5,979 nucleotides of DNA from an uncultured Bacilli bacterium (GTDB lineage: Bacteria; Bacillota_I; Bacilli_A; ML615J-28; CAG-313). Positions 5,766-5,979 of the stretch are shown piece by piece. Below the pieces are notes generated by a model that saw only the letters and a list, made by a program, of their open reading frames with translations, ran no database searches and was not told the DNA's origin. Within the stretch, counting starts at the first letter, position 1; each line of letters starts with the position of its first letter. Location: assembly GCA_934098295.1 (NCBI GenBank), contig CAKONV010000038.1, forward strand, positions 1-5,979, written 5' to 3'. Position numbers and translations under genes: made by a program.

Positions 5766-5979
5766 GTTTTACCTTTATATTTTAGCTTGAGGAATAAAAA
5801 AGGAAAAAGAAATTAATTTAATTCTAAAACTTAAAAAATAGTTATTATATTAAATGTTATAGATTTTACTTTTAACAAAAAAAGTGGTAAAATATATAAG
5901 GAAAAAAAGCCTACTATAAAAAAGTCAAGTAAATTAATAAAATAATTTATTTAAAAAGTTTAAAGTACGCAAAAAAGGG
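5766..5979. other. AT-rich non-coding stretch to the window edge
   Basis: Neither strand carries a convincing open reading frame, and no tRNA or other structured RNA could be recognised. It contains an outgoing promoter at 5865-5893 and then about 80 bases of probable leader with no ATG, GTG or TTG start. The only hairpin seen in that leader is weak and all A/T: AAATTA/TAATTT at 5931-5936/5943-5948. Confidence 0.6.
5865..5893 (+). promoter_or_regulatory. Outgoing promoter for a gene beyond the window
   Basis: TTTACT (5865-5870) and TAAAAT (5888-5893) are separated by exactly 17 bases. The spacer ends in GTGG, giving an extended -10 like that of pduL. Transcription would begin near 5900. The transcribed part runs to the window edge without a start codon, so the leader is at least about 80 bases, far longer than the roughly 20-base leader of pduL. 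Confidence 0.62.

Overview
The window looks like a chromosomal segment of an AT-rich, low-GC Bacillota, probably a gut-type Bacilli or Mollicutes-like lineage such as Erysipelotrichia, RF39 or Acholeplasma relatives. This placement is an inference. It rests on the strongly A/T-biased coding sequence, the purine-rich Shine-Dalgarno sites, the Bacillus-like order of the tRNA array, and the use of PduL as a lone phosphotransacylase. All tryptophans seen in the proteins are TGG and every identified stop is TAA or TAG, so nothing points to UGA-for-Trp recoding.

Bases 1-1177 are the tail of an rRNA operon on the + strand. They hold the 3' part of 5S rRNA and then eleven closely packed tRNA genes, Val-Thr-Lys-Leu-Ala-Met-Ile2-Ser-fMet-Asp-Phe, each with an encoded CCA. 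A hairpin terminator that looks bidirectional closes the operon. A 41-codon cysteine-containing gene on the - strand (1192-1317) runs into that terminator from the other side.

Bases 1401-2558 hold a YggS-family PLP homeostasis protein followed three bases later by a decayed GNAT acetyltransferase gene. That gene has one in-frame stop and two single-base frameshifts, and a protein of about 168 residues can be rebuilt by eye. It converges on rimO (- strand, 2627-3934, ribosomal protein S12 methylthiotransferase) across a long shared hairpin.

rimO and pduL (4071-4646) are divergent. Near-consensus sigma-A promoters lie back to back between them, with a dyad overlapping both -35 boxes. pduL ends in a terminator that almost touches the ribosome binding site of a tandem-GNAT acyltransferase gene (4716-5702). 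Past that gene's own terminator, the last ~215 bases are non-coding but contain a good promoter reading out of the window into a leader without any start codon.

The genes are mostly housekeeping: translation (5S, tRNAs, RimO), cofactor homeostasis (YggS), acetyl-phosphate or acetate metabolism (PduL), and acyl transfer (GNAT). I see no CRISPR, IS element, phage gene or defence system. The items most worth a second look are the small Cys protein, the GNAT pseudogene, the odd initiator tRNA acceptor end, the divergent-promoter dyad and the outgoing orphan promoter.
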